From positions 558,001-622,000 of the forward strand of contig WACJ01000127.1 in NCBI GenBank assembly GCA_008973525.1: a stretch of 64,000 nt of DNA. Reading direction: 5' to 3'. A program made the translations under genes and the position numbers. Under the pieces are notes generated by a model. That model had not been told where the DNA came from, ran no database searches, and saw nothing but the letters and a program-made list of their open reading frames with translations. Origin of the DNA: Stenopsyche tienmushanensis. Lineage: Eukaryota > Arthropoda > Insecta > Trichoptera > Stenopsychidae. Of the stretch, positions 1-12,609 are shown piece by piece; position 1 is the stretch's first letter, and each line of letters opens with the position of its first letter.

Positions 1-2850
1 GATGTGAGCCATTGGACTATAAACGACTGCATGATTCAATTGAACGATTTGATTGCTACGTAAAGAATATACGGTCGGCTCATGAGACATAAATACATTG
101 CGGTAAAATCATTGCGGTCGTCGTAAGCCAAGGAAGATCGATCTTCAAGGAAGACTTCGGCTTTTGACTTGCTCAATCTGGTGGCCCGTGGGGTGAGCGT
201 TCTCCGATAAAAAAACGGAGAACATAGCCCTTCAATAACGAGTGCATAAATAATTTCATTTTCTAGTTTCCTCGGGAACGCATGCTTGTTGCTTGTTGAT
301 TGATCTACATTAATTACTCCAAAAACGTATTGTTCCAGGAAAAAAGCAAAACACTTTTACTTGTTTACTTGCATTGCATGTTTGATTAATAACTTGCGTT
401 ACAGTTGGTTAAGTTATAGTTGAAAATAGAAAGATATAAGAAGGTAAGATAATACAAATAATCGAATGCCATAAAGTTGTAGAGGAAATGATTCTAAAGA
501 TATGTGATACCCTCGCGTCATCGGAAAATCTACCACCGGAACAAGCAAATTAATAAAATTGAAGGGATTAATGGGGCACGCAAGGGAAATGAATAGGAGA
601 GTTAGTTCCGAGCAAAGGACGAAGAATGTTCTTTGGGCCGATGGAATTATCATGGAAAAAGTCTTTGGAGAACACTTCTCAAAATTAAATTTCTTCTCGA
701 ACAGTGTTAATCCTTTCAATGCGAGACGCATCTATTGTTATATATACGCTATAATATTCCTATGTAGTATTTACTAATCAATTTTAATAAATTTGAGTCT
801 CAAAATATTGTGACCTAGTAATATGTGACTTGCCTTGATTGAAATTCCACTTTCTTTTACAAGCATTGAAAGGTTTCAATTACACAACATCAATGAAGTT
901 GTACTGGACACAGACTCGCATATAAAAATACACGAGGATGAGATAAGTATGGATGCGACCGAAAATTATCATCTAACAGTACCGTCTGATTCCTTCGGGC
1001 GATATATTAAATAACCACACACCTTTTTGACCCTTTTATTCCCCCAGTCATAAATGAATTTGATATCATATAGTAGTAAAAAATTGAAAGTTTAATTCAA
1101 ATTGTAAATTTATGGATTATAATGAGCAGATACGATGATCGAAGATATATTTTTATTTGTTGATGAGTAGAAATCGTCATTTAAGTACCGTTAAGCCCCT
1201 GTTTATGGCTTTTCAGATTATATTTTGGTATTTTTGTTACGTGGTTTGATGGAAACAATTTCATATTATGATCAGAAACATCTAGTCGCGTATGAAGGGT
1301 GTTTCAGATGAATTGTTGGAGATCACATCAATTATGAAAATGATATTCAACATATCACCGACGAAATTAGTATTTTAGCTATTTCCATAGGCATCGAATG
1401 GGTTAATGTAGATTATGTTCAAACTTTGCCTTAATCACACTGCGAATCTTTAACCAATCAAAAACTGTGAGGGGTTGGATTGCCACACTATATTTTAAAT
1501 GTTAAAATCCTTTTAAAAAATCCCTTTCTCTTCTCAAGTAAATTATAACCCTGCCCTCGAGCGAATAAAAGAAATGCTGCCCACGGTCAGTTTGTCTTTA
1601 ATAGGTCAAAATGGGATCGAAGTGATATGATGTTTCCATAAGTATTATGTGGCTCGTCTATCGTCGTACATGGAGCTAATAAATGGGATGAAAATGAATA
1701 GAATAAGGTGCTCGCCCTGAGCTGTTCGGCGTGTGTCAATATCGCCTTGCCTGAAATATGCAGTAATTAGATCTTCATGGATAGAAATTAGCTCGGAGCA
1801 AGTAATTTTCTCACTTGACTCGCCCCACTGATGGGTTCGTCTATCCTGGACACTTGTCGGATCGGCTACACCCCGGGGTGGTTAATGAGCGAGCGGAAAT
1901 ACCAGCGATTAAATTAAATTACACGTGGCAAATGTTTGCGGACTACGCATAATGGGGATCGATAACTCATCGGAGGCGTCCCGACCGACCCCCAAAAAAC
2001 CCCTAATCTCAGACGAGTCTCGGCCGAAGCGCCCGACCGCCCCCGACGTCTCCAAAGTGCGTGGGGAAACTAACGCGGACAAAGCGATATAAAACTAAAA
2101 TAATACGCGGTCGGGAGTCCCAACAGGGCACGAAAACAACCGCAAGAGTTGTTCCCGGCCACCGCACTCGACAAAATACGTGACAGCTGCGAGCTGAACG
2201 TCCTACGGATCCGAAGGATACGCGCTGATGATATACGGATTCATACATAATGCATGCACAAAAATAAACCGGGACACTTTCGGCTTTCACGGGGGGCGCA
2301 GCCCTGCGAAGGTCTGAATTAAAAACGAGCCTGTCACAGATAAAAGACGCAACAACAACGAAGACGAGACCCGACTGTCACACCGCCCGACGCAACTGGA
2401 TATCGAACGCTTTTGCTAAATTTCTAATCGATCCGTAATGCGAAGTTAAACAGCGATTTCTCTTCTCGTTGGATTGTCGAGAGCCTCATCAGACAAATGG
2501 ATAAGATCCCTGCTTGCGATCGGCGAAAGTTTTGGAAGCCCTGCCACGCAAAAATGTATTACGTCGCCGATCTTAAAGCCTGTGCAAAAACATTGTTTTC
2601 AATGACAGATCAATTTGAGAAATTTGATCCAATTTACACGCATGATGTCAATATAGCCCAATTTACTTGGACGCTCGTCAAAAAATATTTTCTGCGAACG
2701 ACGTCAATCCATTTCAGTTCCATTTAATACAAGAAAAAAATCATAGCTCGAACAATTGTAATCGAATAAATACGATATAACGGTTTGAAGGCAAATAATA
2801 ATGTATTTACATAGAGATTTATGTTTTTACATCAATATCATTATGGCGTA
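1..2850. other. No recognisable gene
   Basis: AT-rich sequence with a GC-richer patch at about 1800-2400 that opens a shadow frame on the minus strand. No family motifs, tRNAs or element ends were seen. Confidence 0.6.
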
Positions 2851-3230
2851 GTTAACGGAAACACGATTGAACCCTCGACACATTCGCCACAAATCTGCTA
2901 TCTACCACACACTTGCTGACCACCGTTCATCAGCAGGAGTGGTAGACCGCTTTCATCGCACTAATGACAATGATGATGAATATACAGCTGGACGTGGCCG
3001 AAGCCAATGGATTGATGAGACACCAATCTCGAATTCAAACCTATGTGGTTATCGATCACATTACGCAAAACACAAGCGTTTGCAAAGTCACTTCAAAGTG
3101 CGCGTATTCATTACGATTATATGATTTTCCGCAACTATCACGTTTGAGAAACATTTCATTCAAATTTACAAGAATAACGATGGAGAAAATATAAAATGTA
3201 GGTTTATTCGGGATTTACCACATATTCACC

Positions 3231-3420
3231 ATGAAATTCGAACGCGAGCGTGTGATTGGCTTATATTTGACCGGCAAGTCCCAATCGACTATTGTTAGCG
3301 AGCTCTAACATCTGAACTTGAACAAAATGCGTTGTGTATCGTACCATTAATCGTTTAAATGGCACTCTTAGCATTGCGAAATGCTGTAATGGGGGCCAGA
3401 AACGAACAGCAACTTCCCTC
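3231..3420 (+). pseudogene. Tc1/mariner-like transposase N-terminal fragment
   Basis: The frame from ATG at 3231 reads MKFERERVIGLYLTGKSQ and continues STIVSEL, then a stop; HLNLNK and INRFNGTLSIAKC follow in shifted frames, then KRTATS. This pattern (ER.RVI.LY..GKS...I...L) is the first helix-turn-helix of Tc1-like transposases. It is broken by at least one stop and one frameshift, and no DDE part follows. The surrounding 2850-3230 holds no clear coding signal. Confidence 0.6.
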
Positions 3421-3676
3421 GGAATTATTCCGAAAGTTCCCTTAGCTGAACGCTGATAAATAAGCTCGACTTAATCGATAAACCCCACACGAGACCCAAA
3501 AATGCAAGATCTCACAGACAAACAGAATACGTTTTGAAAAATAAATGCTTTAATAAATTTGTACTATAGCAGCAAAAAAATCAATCGTATTATTTGAAAC
3601 GGCGAGTAATGATCATAATGCAAAGACTTGCTCATGTCATAATTTGGACGGCAATGTTCGTGAAAACATTGAGCAT

Positions 3677-3702
3677 TTTAGCAAGTCTGAAGACTTGCTA
3701 AA
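3677..3702. repeat. Perfect palindrome with 2-base centre
   Basis: TTTAGCAAGTCT, GA, AGACTTGCTAAA: 12-bp perfect arms. A looser outer inverted pair flanks it (GATCATAATGCA at about 3610, TGCATCATAATGATC at about 3714), suggesting the remains of a palindromic MITE about 120 bp long. Confidence 0.7.
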
Positions 3703-3809
3703 GTCGCCACATCTGCATCATAATGATCAAAAGTCAACAAAAATGCCGTAGGTCTGGGCTCGGGCAATTGGTTGAAGGAAGCTCAGGATAAATGTAAATG
3801 GCAGAAGGC

Positions 3810-4740
3810 GTTATTGGTAACTCAATGTATGAGCAATGGCTATATCGATTCGGTACCTGGGGGTGCAAATTGATGACAAATTCCAGTTCACGGATCACAC
3901 AGAAAAAGCGGCGGCAAAGGCGCCCCGGATCGCTGAGTGCTTGGTCAGATTGATGCTTAACATTAGAGGACCGAAAACTCTATTATACGGTATCCCAATA
4001 CCCAACCAAGCTCAACATGGTCAGGGTACAGCTTAGAAGTGCGATCAGAGTGGCTGCTGCATACCGCACAATGTCAGAAGACGCTATTTTGGTACTGACT
4101 GCCATACCGCCAATTTACATCCTCGTCCAAGAGACAGGGTGTCCAAAAAGGAACAAAAAAGAACGCTGCCATAGAAAGCATCATGGCGGTGTGGCAGTCC
4201 CGATGGAACAGCTCCACAAAAGGTCGGTGGACATGCCGACTGATCCCAAACCTGGAAGAATGGAACAGAGGAAAACACGGCCAGCACACATGTTACCGCC
4301 TGACCCAGGTCCTTACCGGGCATGGCTGCTTTAGGGCGTATCTTCACAAAATAGCCAAGAAGACAAGCCCGAAATGCTATCATTGTGGAACGACCAATGA
4401 CGATGCCGCACACATGACGTTCGATTACCCAGCATGAAACACTGAAATGGATTAGCTACGCGATGAGTTGACACACTAAATACACTCTCGTCTGATATAA
4501 TGATCCCTTCAATCCTCAAAGATGCTAGGACATGGAACGCGTGGAGTAAATACACAACGAGAAAGACGTAAAGGACCACCGTAATCAATGAGCCCAGGGA
4601 GCATGTATGGCTGCCACTCTAGTGTAATATTTAACTTCAGTTGCTCCGGATGGCAGCTGAATAGGAGGGGGGTAAATAGTAGTGTATTATAAAAGTAGTA
4701 GACCAAATTTTTTACTGTAAATATTTTAGTCAAATAAAGC
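3810..4740 (+). pseudogene. R1-like non-LTR retrotransposon, 3' end of ORF2 plus 3' UTR
   Basis: Three consecutive frames carry the C-terminal part of a LINE ORF2. 3836-4036 has IRYLGVQIDDKFQFTDH (after the RT palm). 4017-4140 has SAIRVAAAYRTMSEDAILVL. 4183-4437 has GRWTCRLIPNLEEWNRGKHG, LTGHGCFRAYLHK and a zinc-knuckle-like CYHCGTTNDDAAH. Two frameshifts separate them. The expected last knuckle Cys (as in F.CPAW) is Tyr here (FDYPAW). About 300 bp of non-coding tail follows, to roughly AATAAAGC at 4733-4740. Truncated at the 5' side, as is usual for LINE copies. Confidence 0.8.
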
Positions 4741-5046
4741 TAGTCGCATATTATTAATGCTCTACGCCGGGCATCCCAGCGGAAAGTCAGTTAAAATACA
4801 GTTAGAGTGGAAGTTTTGAAAGTTGGTCCCTGTTATTTTATCATAATATGGTACGGAGTGCCCCGTGCTCCATGTGACTCCCCGGTGCAATTTCTGCAGC
4901 CGAACAACGCGGCAATTGGCAGCGACGAAGACAACGCGGACCACGAGAAGTGGATCGAGAGCCCCAATATGTTGCAAAAGAAACGCCATGCGCCGTCAAT
5001 TTGCACCTATCAATTATTCGCATGAAATGACCCCGAGGTATTCTAA

Positions 5047-5246
5047 GGCCAGATCCACACTATGGTGCCGGTAACGGTTCGATCTCGCTCCGATCCCGGT
5101 CCGATCAAATATTCTTACACAAGAAACAATCAAAGTATTCACACTATCGGTTCGTTCCAATTCCGTTTCTTGTATGAGAATATTTGACCGGACTGAGACC
5201 GAGAGCGAGATCGAACCGTTACCGGCACCATAGTGTGGATTGGGCC
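5047..5246 (+). mobile_element. Harbinger-like MITE, copy 1 (200 bp)
   Basis: Long terminal inverted repeats: the left end has GATCCACACTATGGTGCCG, continuing GTAACGGTTCGATCTCGCTC, and the right end is its reverse complement. Flanked by the direct 3-bp duplication TAA (5044-5046 and 5247-5249). A TWA duplication and GGCC-type ends suit PIF/Harbinger-derived MITEs. No coding capacity; mobilised in trans if ever. Copies 2 and 3 are at 7857-8056 and 24053-24216. Confidence 0.8.
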
Positions 5247-5249
5247 TAA

Positions 5250-6810
5250 AACGGCACTAGAAAAACGCCCGAACGATTCAATAAAACATAATTATTGGCA
5301 TGATTCATTCTTTGAGTAGCGAGCAAGATAAGATAGTGCTGCATGTTGCAAAAATGTTATACGCTTGACCTTCTCGAATCGTGGCATATAACCAAAGACA
5401 AAATCAATGCGGTGCGTAGCAAACAGTAATACAAATTCGATTTGAAGGATTTCCTCCGTAATCGTGCAAAATTGGACAAAGTTATGACCGAATTAAATAA
5501 CTGCTGTATCGCACAAAAATGGACGAATCTTACGAACAGCGTCGCCGGAGCCTCAATCAATCAGCCCTTACGGCGGCGATGTTTTAAATCTTTTAAGCTC
5601 GTCGATCGCAAATTGACCACGATGGAAAATAACAAGTTCACCGCCTTATAAGGAAATTGAGTGCAAATTGACTTTTGATTATAATCGCTTTCACATTTTT
5701 TATGAGGATTAATTAACTATCGATCACGTCATAAATATGTCCGATTGAGCAGAAAATCGATACGCCGAAAACGTGCGGGAAGAAATTGAGGTTGAAGGAG
5801 AGGCGAACGACTCGTCGAGATTGACTTAAATTGATCGACTCCATTATCCGCAGGCAAATTAAGCTGGCTGAAAAAAAAAATGGAGAGCTTTTCTTGGAGC
5901 CTCGAGGACCACCGCAGCCGACCCAAATATTCCACAGCTGTTGGCATTGAAGGCGAATTTGACATTTGCAGGTCTCTTCGTCGCTCCGGAGCCCATTTAG
6001 TCAACGGCAAATAGCGATGACGTCAACGACAACAGCTGTTGGTGTTGTCATTGACATCGACATCGATATCCATATGTAAACACCGCCAAACGGACCGGAA
6101 GCGATTCGCGGAAATACACGTGGCCGCCGATTTCATTTGCATACGTTCAGCAATAGCGGATTTTTAATTTCATCCTCCTCCAAGCGAGCCATAACAGCGT
6201 GTCATTCGCGATGTTATTCAACGCGGCCGAGTTTCGGGTGGCGGTCGGGGGTATCGTTTTCCACGCTTAAATTGGTCTTTCCGTGTAAAATTCGCCACCC
6301 TCGCTACAAATCAATAACCATAACATTATACACACTAAAACATGAAAAAAATGCGCGATTTATAATATCACTGCTGCTTTCGTACGTTACGTAAATCCAT
6401 TGCCCATAAATATAGGGGGGTGAATGAAAGTGTTCGGTCGAACAAGCCAAACAGATGCCTCGCGCAAAAAAAATATCGAATAATTAATGCCGAATGTGGC
6501 ATAATTCCACTCTCACATTTTGAAAAGTATAATTCGCATAACGTCCGATACGAAATATGATGTTATTCTGGCATCGCAGAATTGATTAAATCGGCGTATT
6601 TCAATCGTAAAAATTTGGATCCAAATCCATTTGAATATTTTGATTGAATTAAATCGAAATACTGATATCCCCTAGAATGTTAAAAATAAACTAAATAATA
6701 TTGCAACCGAAGCAAAACGCCATTTGATTATGCATTTAATTTGTGAACACTCACCCTATGGGCCATCAGAGTGAGCGTGTCAAAAAGGTTGAAAAACTAA
6801 TTGTTATAAA
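5250..6810. other. No recognisable gene; GC-richer patch
   Basis: 5750-6330 is GC-richer, with short CpG clusters and CGATATC/CGACATCG motifs around 6040-6070. This could be regulatory DNA. Short frames here resemble no family. Confidence 0.5.
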
Positions 6811-7125
6811 TTAACTCTTTGAGTAGTGAGCTAATTTAAAATCATCATAAACTTATATGCTGTATGTATTTGTATGTCCGCCATTTATCATCCGTACAAA
6901 TCCATTTATCTGTCAAAACAGTCGCAGCGTGTATGAAACTTGTATATAAATAAATAAACACTGTCGATAGCACACAATATTTAATAATTTCTGCGTAAAC
7001 ATAAACAATACATTTCAAATCGATTCATTATATCATTATTAGTCGATAAATTTGGGTTAACGATCTATACAATCATACGATGTACGCAAGACACTCTCTT
7101 CATCTCTGTCTTCCATTCACAATTT
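6811..7125 (+). mobile_element. TTAA-flanked element family 1, copy A (right end lost)
   Basis: Begins TTAACTCTTTGAGTAGTGAG and runs through CGTGTATGAAACTTGTATA and AAATCGATTCATTATATCA to a TCTC-rich tract. The same order of blocks occurs in copies B (17330) and C (35096). The right terminus present in the others is not found here; similarity fades near 7125. TTAA flanks and CCTTTGAG-type ends suggest a piggyBac-type non-autonomous element. Confidence 0.65.
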
Positions 7126-7339
7126 CCGATCTATTAATTCGACTTCAGTTTAATAGCACATTGCACTGCACTTCAGTTTTAACAAAATCAACAAGGTCGG
7201 ATGTAACTCTTTCCTATACGATATGTATATGATGATGATGATAAAGATCGAGCGAAAGATCAACGATACCGGAATGTGTGGTCAGTTAAGGAATCCAATC
7301 TATCCCGGGATCATTCCCATGATTGGGATTTTCAATAGT

Positions 7340-7582
7340 TTAAGAAATTACATTGATAAATTTGAGATAAATAAAGCACTTTGTGAGTGTTTTGTCATTT
7401 AGTCTGGATCTGATTTTGGTAGCCAGAAAACTAGCTGCTGAAAATGCACGCTCAGCCTCCGCACTCATTGGAGGTATCGTCATCAGATATTTAAATGCTA
7501 GTTCGGGTTGATGACCGCGTGAACCCCCATTTTCGTATAGCACCATCAATGTGACTGATAAAATTCCTTTCTGCTGAGACAC
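7340..7582 (-). pseudogene. hAT transposase C-terminal (hATC) fragment
   Basis: The minus-strand frame contains PELAFKYLMTIPPMSAEAER, then AFSAASFLATKIRSRLNDKT and LTKCFIYLKF. The P.SAEAERAFSAA....KIRSRL...T core is diagnostic of the hATC dimerisation domain at the end of hAT transposases. The rest of the transposase upstream (higher coordinates) is interrupted by stops and not recoverable. Confidence 0.88.
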
Positions 7583-7856
7583 AGACTAAATCTCACAAAA
7601 TTCCCGATTTATCAACAAATTATTTATTTCCTTCGCTGCAGATGAATATTTATATACTATAATACTTTGATGTAATTTGTAATTATATTACGGAGGAATA
7701 CAAAATTTCTGAACCCCGTATCTATTATATGTCATATCGATATTCCCATTATTAGAGTCGATGTGTAGTAAATACATCATCGGTAGGGAAAGGTTAATTT
7801 AACAATTTGAAAAATGTATATGTACTCTATATATGTATACATAGATTAGACCGTTA

Positions 7857-8056
7857 GGCCCGATCCACACTATGGTGCCGGTAACGGTTCGATCTCGCTC
7901 CGATCCCGGTCCGATCAAATATTCTTACACAAGAAACAATCAGAGTATTCACACTATCGGATCTTTCCAATCCCGTTTTTTGTATGAGAATATTTGACCG
8001 GACCGAGACCGCGAGCGAGATCGAACCGTTGCCGACACCATAGTGTGGATCAGGCC
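7857..8056 (+). mobile_element. Harbinger-like MITE, copy 2 (200 bp)
   Basis: Nearly identical to copy 1 over its full 200 bp and flanked by TTA on both sides (7854-7856, 8057-8059). It sits inside a hAT remnant, between its hATC-coding piece and its right end, so it inserted after that hAT element. Confidence 0.8.
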
Positions 8057-8259
8057 TTACTGCTCCTAGACGTCGCCTAAGCTCGCCAATGTCTCAATTT
8101 AGTAGCCTTCATCGTGCTGATGAGGTGTACGAATTTTTCGGGATTACGTTTACTAATCCCGGGATTCATGAGCATCTAATACTGTCCGGCATCCCGGAAT
8201 CCAAGATCCCGGGATTGGATCACACACATCATTAAGTCACAGTGCAATCACGTGCAATT

Positions 8260-11200
8260 CATTTGCAGGGCTAAGATCTCTCATACCAAAATTATAGGCT
8301 ATATTTTTGAACGCTAATTGAAGAAGGGATGATAATAAAATGAATTTCTAGCAAATATATTTTTGGGTCACATGGACGATGCAAAGAGGCGTTTTATCCA
8401 GATCATCGCATTGCAGTTCGTGCAGTCCACTGCAGGACTAGAGATTTGTTTATCCATTCACATCCATAGCGTCTTTATCAAACGTTCACCTCCTCGTATG
8501 TTCGAAATTGAAGGTAGCTTGACCTCATTTTAGACTTATTGTCCAAGTTTAATTTCATCTCGATAGGGAGTGTGGGTGATTTTTGAAGACTGAGCAGTTT
8601 TTCTTTGAAGACAGTGAAAAACTATTGTATAGGACCGTGTTAATTTTATTGGAAAGCGATTTCTGAAGTATAGATAGTTCTCGACATTCGACTTAAGACG
8701 GTTCGCTTGTTTTAGGATCTTATGCTTGTCTCTTTCGTGCATGCATATATTACATAAATGAAATAAACAGTTGCTGGAATTTTCCTAAAATAGAATATAT
8801 ATGTGTACATATTTTAGGGACCCCCCCCCCCCCCAAAACGATTCGTTTCACATCAACGCAAATTTCAAATGCAAAAATATGTACAAAAAAAGCAAATATT
8901 GTATTGTTTTATTTGAATGAAACTCGACATATAACTGATGTCTAGGTCTATCTAGACCACATATTATAGTACTAGAGTGAAAACTTACGTGACGCTTGGT
9001 GTGTAATCCTTCTGCAATCATGTTATGTATTATATATATATCAATTCTGATATTGCTATAGTTTCTTGTTCTAAACGTGTTCATAAGCTATAGATCAATA
9101 ATATATAGGGATTTTTAGACAGCGAAAAGGTATTTCATCCAGTACGACATGATTGACTTTAACCAAAGAGCGTGTATGCAGTAAACTGATAAAATATACT
9201 GTCATACATCAAAATGTGTTAATAAAAACAATATTTGTTGCGGTCAGATGATTGTCAAAATTTAACATGATTTTTTTAATGTAATTTAACCGTATTGTGT
9301 AGCATGTGCTCTCACCAGAAATAATATTCGGGGCGTTAGCAAGTAATGGGCAAAAGTTTGGTTGGCAGAGGGCATGCAGCACGTAAACTTGACGGTCAAA
9401 AACCATCATATATTTATTACGTAGTTGGCAAGAAGTTAGATGGAAGACCTCGTTTCCGTCGGAAGCATACGACAATACAATACAAACTTATCTAAACAAC
9501 AAAAACATCCTCCTCGCCTATCCATCACTATCCAGCGACGTCCTCGGATATCCATTCAGGCACACATCTTCCGGGTCGGATCCCGGAGGGATATCCCTCT
9601 AAATATTTTGTCGATTAATTTCGGGAGCACGAAAAAATACTTTCAACAGCACTTTCAGAAAATCTTCGCACGCATGTATGAATTTGTCTTTGATATGGCC
9701 TGTCAGAAAACTGTTGTTATTTGTACAGTTGTTAATTACGAAGATGACCTTAGCGTAATAACACAAGTTATTCAAGCAATACGCTGTGTAAATAACACTC
9801 AATATGCGGAGTGTTCACATGCTTTGTCAATATGCAAAATATTTGCGTTATAATTTAAACTATTGATTGATCTTAGCGCTATATAGGCTAAAAAAAATTA
9901 AGAATACATGAAAGCCTAACTTATTATTGACGAAAAACAAGATACATAGTTTGAGTTATCTAGGCTATGGCACACATGTTGTGTTATCGGCCATTACAAT
10001 GTTAATACTTAAATCGATGTGCTTTTTTAAAGTGATTGTTACATGGAAACATAAATGCCTCGACATTTGTGTTTTTAAGCCGATGGACTCCCTGTGTACG
10101 TTTATTATATAGAAGTCCGCATAGAAAGAAAATGTGGATGCCTAAAATATGACAGTTGGCTCAACATCTTTATTATTCCATTAGGTCAAAAAACACAATT
10201 ACAAAATCGGTGACGGTGAAAGATTACTCGCGGCCAAGAGGATTGGTCGGACCCTAAACTCTGAAGATTAGCTCAGAACTGAGACTGACTAAACTAATTG
10301 CGATTATCTACACTTTTCTTAATATTTTCACGATTGCTCTTATCGTTTTCAGGAATGTTATTGCCAAACGTCCATTTTGTTTTGTGACCATCCTTTACGT
10401 TATACAATTTGGATTTAAATCTATATAATGAAACTGAAGAAACTAAAATAACTCATTATAACAATACATGGTGATAGAGAAACAATAGGTTGACCACTAT
10501 TGAATCGCTTTATCTACAAGTTATATATGTATATATGATGACGGTCTGTTGATTGATAGCGCCATCTATTTGTGACAAATTAATTATTTTGCTGTTGATT
10601 CGTTAACCGCATTCTGCGTTATGTGACATGTCTGCTTTTTAGTCATCATGTCGTGGCATAAAAACGGCTTCCAAGCAAAAACACTGAGAACATATGGGCC
10701 GAGTTTACAATGGGGTGGAAGCGATAGACGTAAAAAAAGGATACGTCATGGATTTATTTATATCCTCGAATGAGGAGTATATCGACTGACACATAAAGGA
10801 ATAAGGAAATATCGTTTCGGGTCACACGAGGCTTCGGGGATAATTTCCCGAGCCGAACGGATTATTTAAGCTCCAAAGATGGAAATGCGAGTTTCGCCAA
10901 CAACTAATTGCGGCCAAACACGAAAAACCAAAAACGGAGTGGTCGTATGCCGCGAAACGGATTTAGCTGCATAATAGATAAACGCAGGTGCATTTGCCAT
11001 TTGGCGTTTCAAAACCGCTCATAACTTATATGCAAATACGATACAAATGCGCACAAACTAGTTATACTGCTTTTTATACACGCTCCGTACGAACGGAACG
11101 AAACATTTCGAAAATCTTCATTGTAGTGTAAAAGCAACGACGGGAGTGGGCCGAAAATAAGACGCTTCGTTTCGGATTTTAGTAATTATTATGCATGGCG

Positions 11201-12360
11201 AACGTCGAGCCGCGCCTTTGAGACTGATAACAAGGAGGCGTATCATCGTCGTGAAAACGACCGTATAATTATTGATAATAAATTTGTAATAAATAATAAT
11301 GCGCGCTGTCGCGAACGACGCCATTGAACTTGAATTACACAGCTCGGACGGAAAGCTCTCCTCCAGCCGAGCGGCGGGCGCCCCGTTGTCGCGGTGTTAA
11401 GCCGACGCGAATTTCAAAAACCAAAATACATGTCACATTGCGCAATTGCCACAAAATACCAACAATCTTCATCAGATGGAGCGTTTTTGAACGCGTCTAT
11501 AAATACGACGACTATCTGGGTTAAACCAAGAGATATGGCTGCAGTTTATTTACTTTGGATACAAAATATTTGCAAGATTTCCCAATGCCGATCGATGCAG
11601 GGAAACAGAGATTGTTGGCCGTCTAAAGAGTTTCATAGTCTATAACTCATTACGCGTTGAAACCATATTACGCACTTGACGTTGAAACGACCATTCATAT
11701 TGATATATCGTCCAATCCATATTACTTTCCATGATATATCAAAAGCCATGCCGTTCAAGGCCGCATGAGATGATACGCATTTAAACACGTTAATATTTGT
11801 CGACGCCAAAACTAAAATGGGGTTGGCGGATGCGTCATACAACCCCAATATTAACACAACATTCTCAAATTGCTGCCATTTTATATTGAATTTGATCTAA
11901 ATTTGTATTTTTTGTTCTTTTTAGCGTGTCATATATACGTTTTATATCAAACGCAGACGATCTCCATGAGTTTTTAGGGAAATATTTCATGTGCTAAGTG
12001 AGATTTTAATTTTTGTTGCAAATCCATCACTTTTGGTATGAATAATGACTGCATATGACGTGTCTGCCAATGCGTTAAATCCACATTCGAGCATATAAAT
12101 GCGAATGGATGCACAAATATTGGATCGATTTACAATCAGACAATTGATATCCAAAAAAAAAGAAGCTTGTCAATAAATTATACAAATTTAAAATGCATTA
12201 AATCAGTTTAACCCTTCCGGTGTTGGAATAAAGTATAGCAAAAAATAGTTCAAATGCAAATAAATCAGTGACTCGATTATAATTTTGGCATTCGCTAAAA
12301 TAATATCTCGATTTGACATTCGTATACGAGAGTGGACAAGAATGAGAATTCGGGTGGCAT
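8260..12360. other. No recognisable gene
   Basis: Mostly AT-rich. The longest open frame (9440-9853 +, 137 codons) has no recognisable motif or splice context and overlaps minus-strand frames. 10780-11420 is GC-richer and may be regulatory. Confidence 0.55.
8821..8834. repeat. Poly(C) tract
   Basis: Fourteen consecutive C. A homopolymer of this length is prone to sequencing error. Confidence 0.9.
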
Positions 12361-12362
12361 AA

Positions 12363-12606
12363 TCGAATATATAAAAAATAATCTCTGTTTGTTCGTATGT
12401 AATGCGCTGCCATACCGTTCATCAGATTGCGATAAAACTTCGTCCACTTATTACTAAGGATTGCGCGAGTAACATAGGCATAGTCTAATATACAAAAATA
12501 AAATAAAAGTGTTTGTTCGTACTTTATGCGTTGCCATACCGTTCATTCGATTGCGATAAAACTTTGCCAACTTATTGTTTGCATTTTCTCAAATAATATA
12601 GGTATA
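12363..12606 (+). repeat. Tandem pair of about 120-bp Helitron-5'-end-like units
   Basis: Unit 1 (12363-12483) starts TCGAATATATAAAAAATAAT and unit 2 (12484-12606) starts TCTAATATACAAAAATAAAA. Both contain TGCCATACCGTTCAT, GATTGCGATAAAACTT and end near ATAGGYATAG. Each unit begins with the TCTAATATATAAAAA block that is the 5' end of the short Helitron at 29171. A decayed third start may follow at 12607. No Helitron 3' end is seen nearby. Confidence 0.6.
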
Positions 12607-12609
12607 GTA

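Larger units (their letters stand above)
7280..8250 (-). mobile_element. hAT transposon remnant
   Basis: Bounded by inverted subterminal blocks: AATCCAATCTATCCCGGGAT at the left (about 7290) and, reverse-complemented, GATCCAATCCCGGGATC at the right (about 8200-8220). Further CCCGGGATT motifs occur at 8155-8220. It contains a hATC dimerisation-domain piece on the minus strand and the Harbinger-like MITE copy 2. Most of the transposase is gone. Confidence 0.55.

Noticed and set aside
2009..2290. 93-codon minus-strand frame rich in Val/Arg/Cys
   Set aside because: Lies in a locally GC-rich patch; no family motif, and it looks compositional.
9440..9853. 137-codon open frame on +
   Set aside because: No domain motif and no convincing splice or Kozak context. 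The N-terminal part overlaps minus-strand frames and the composition drifts with the local DNA.
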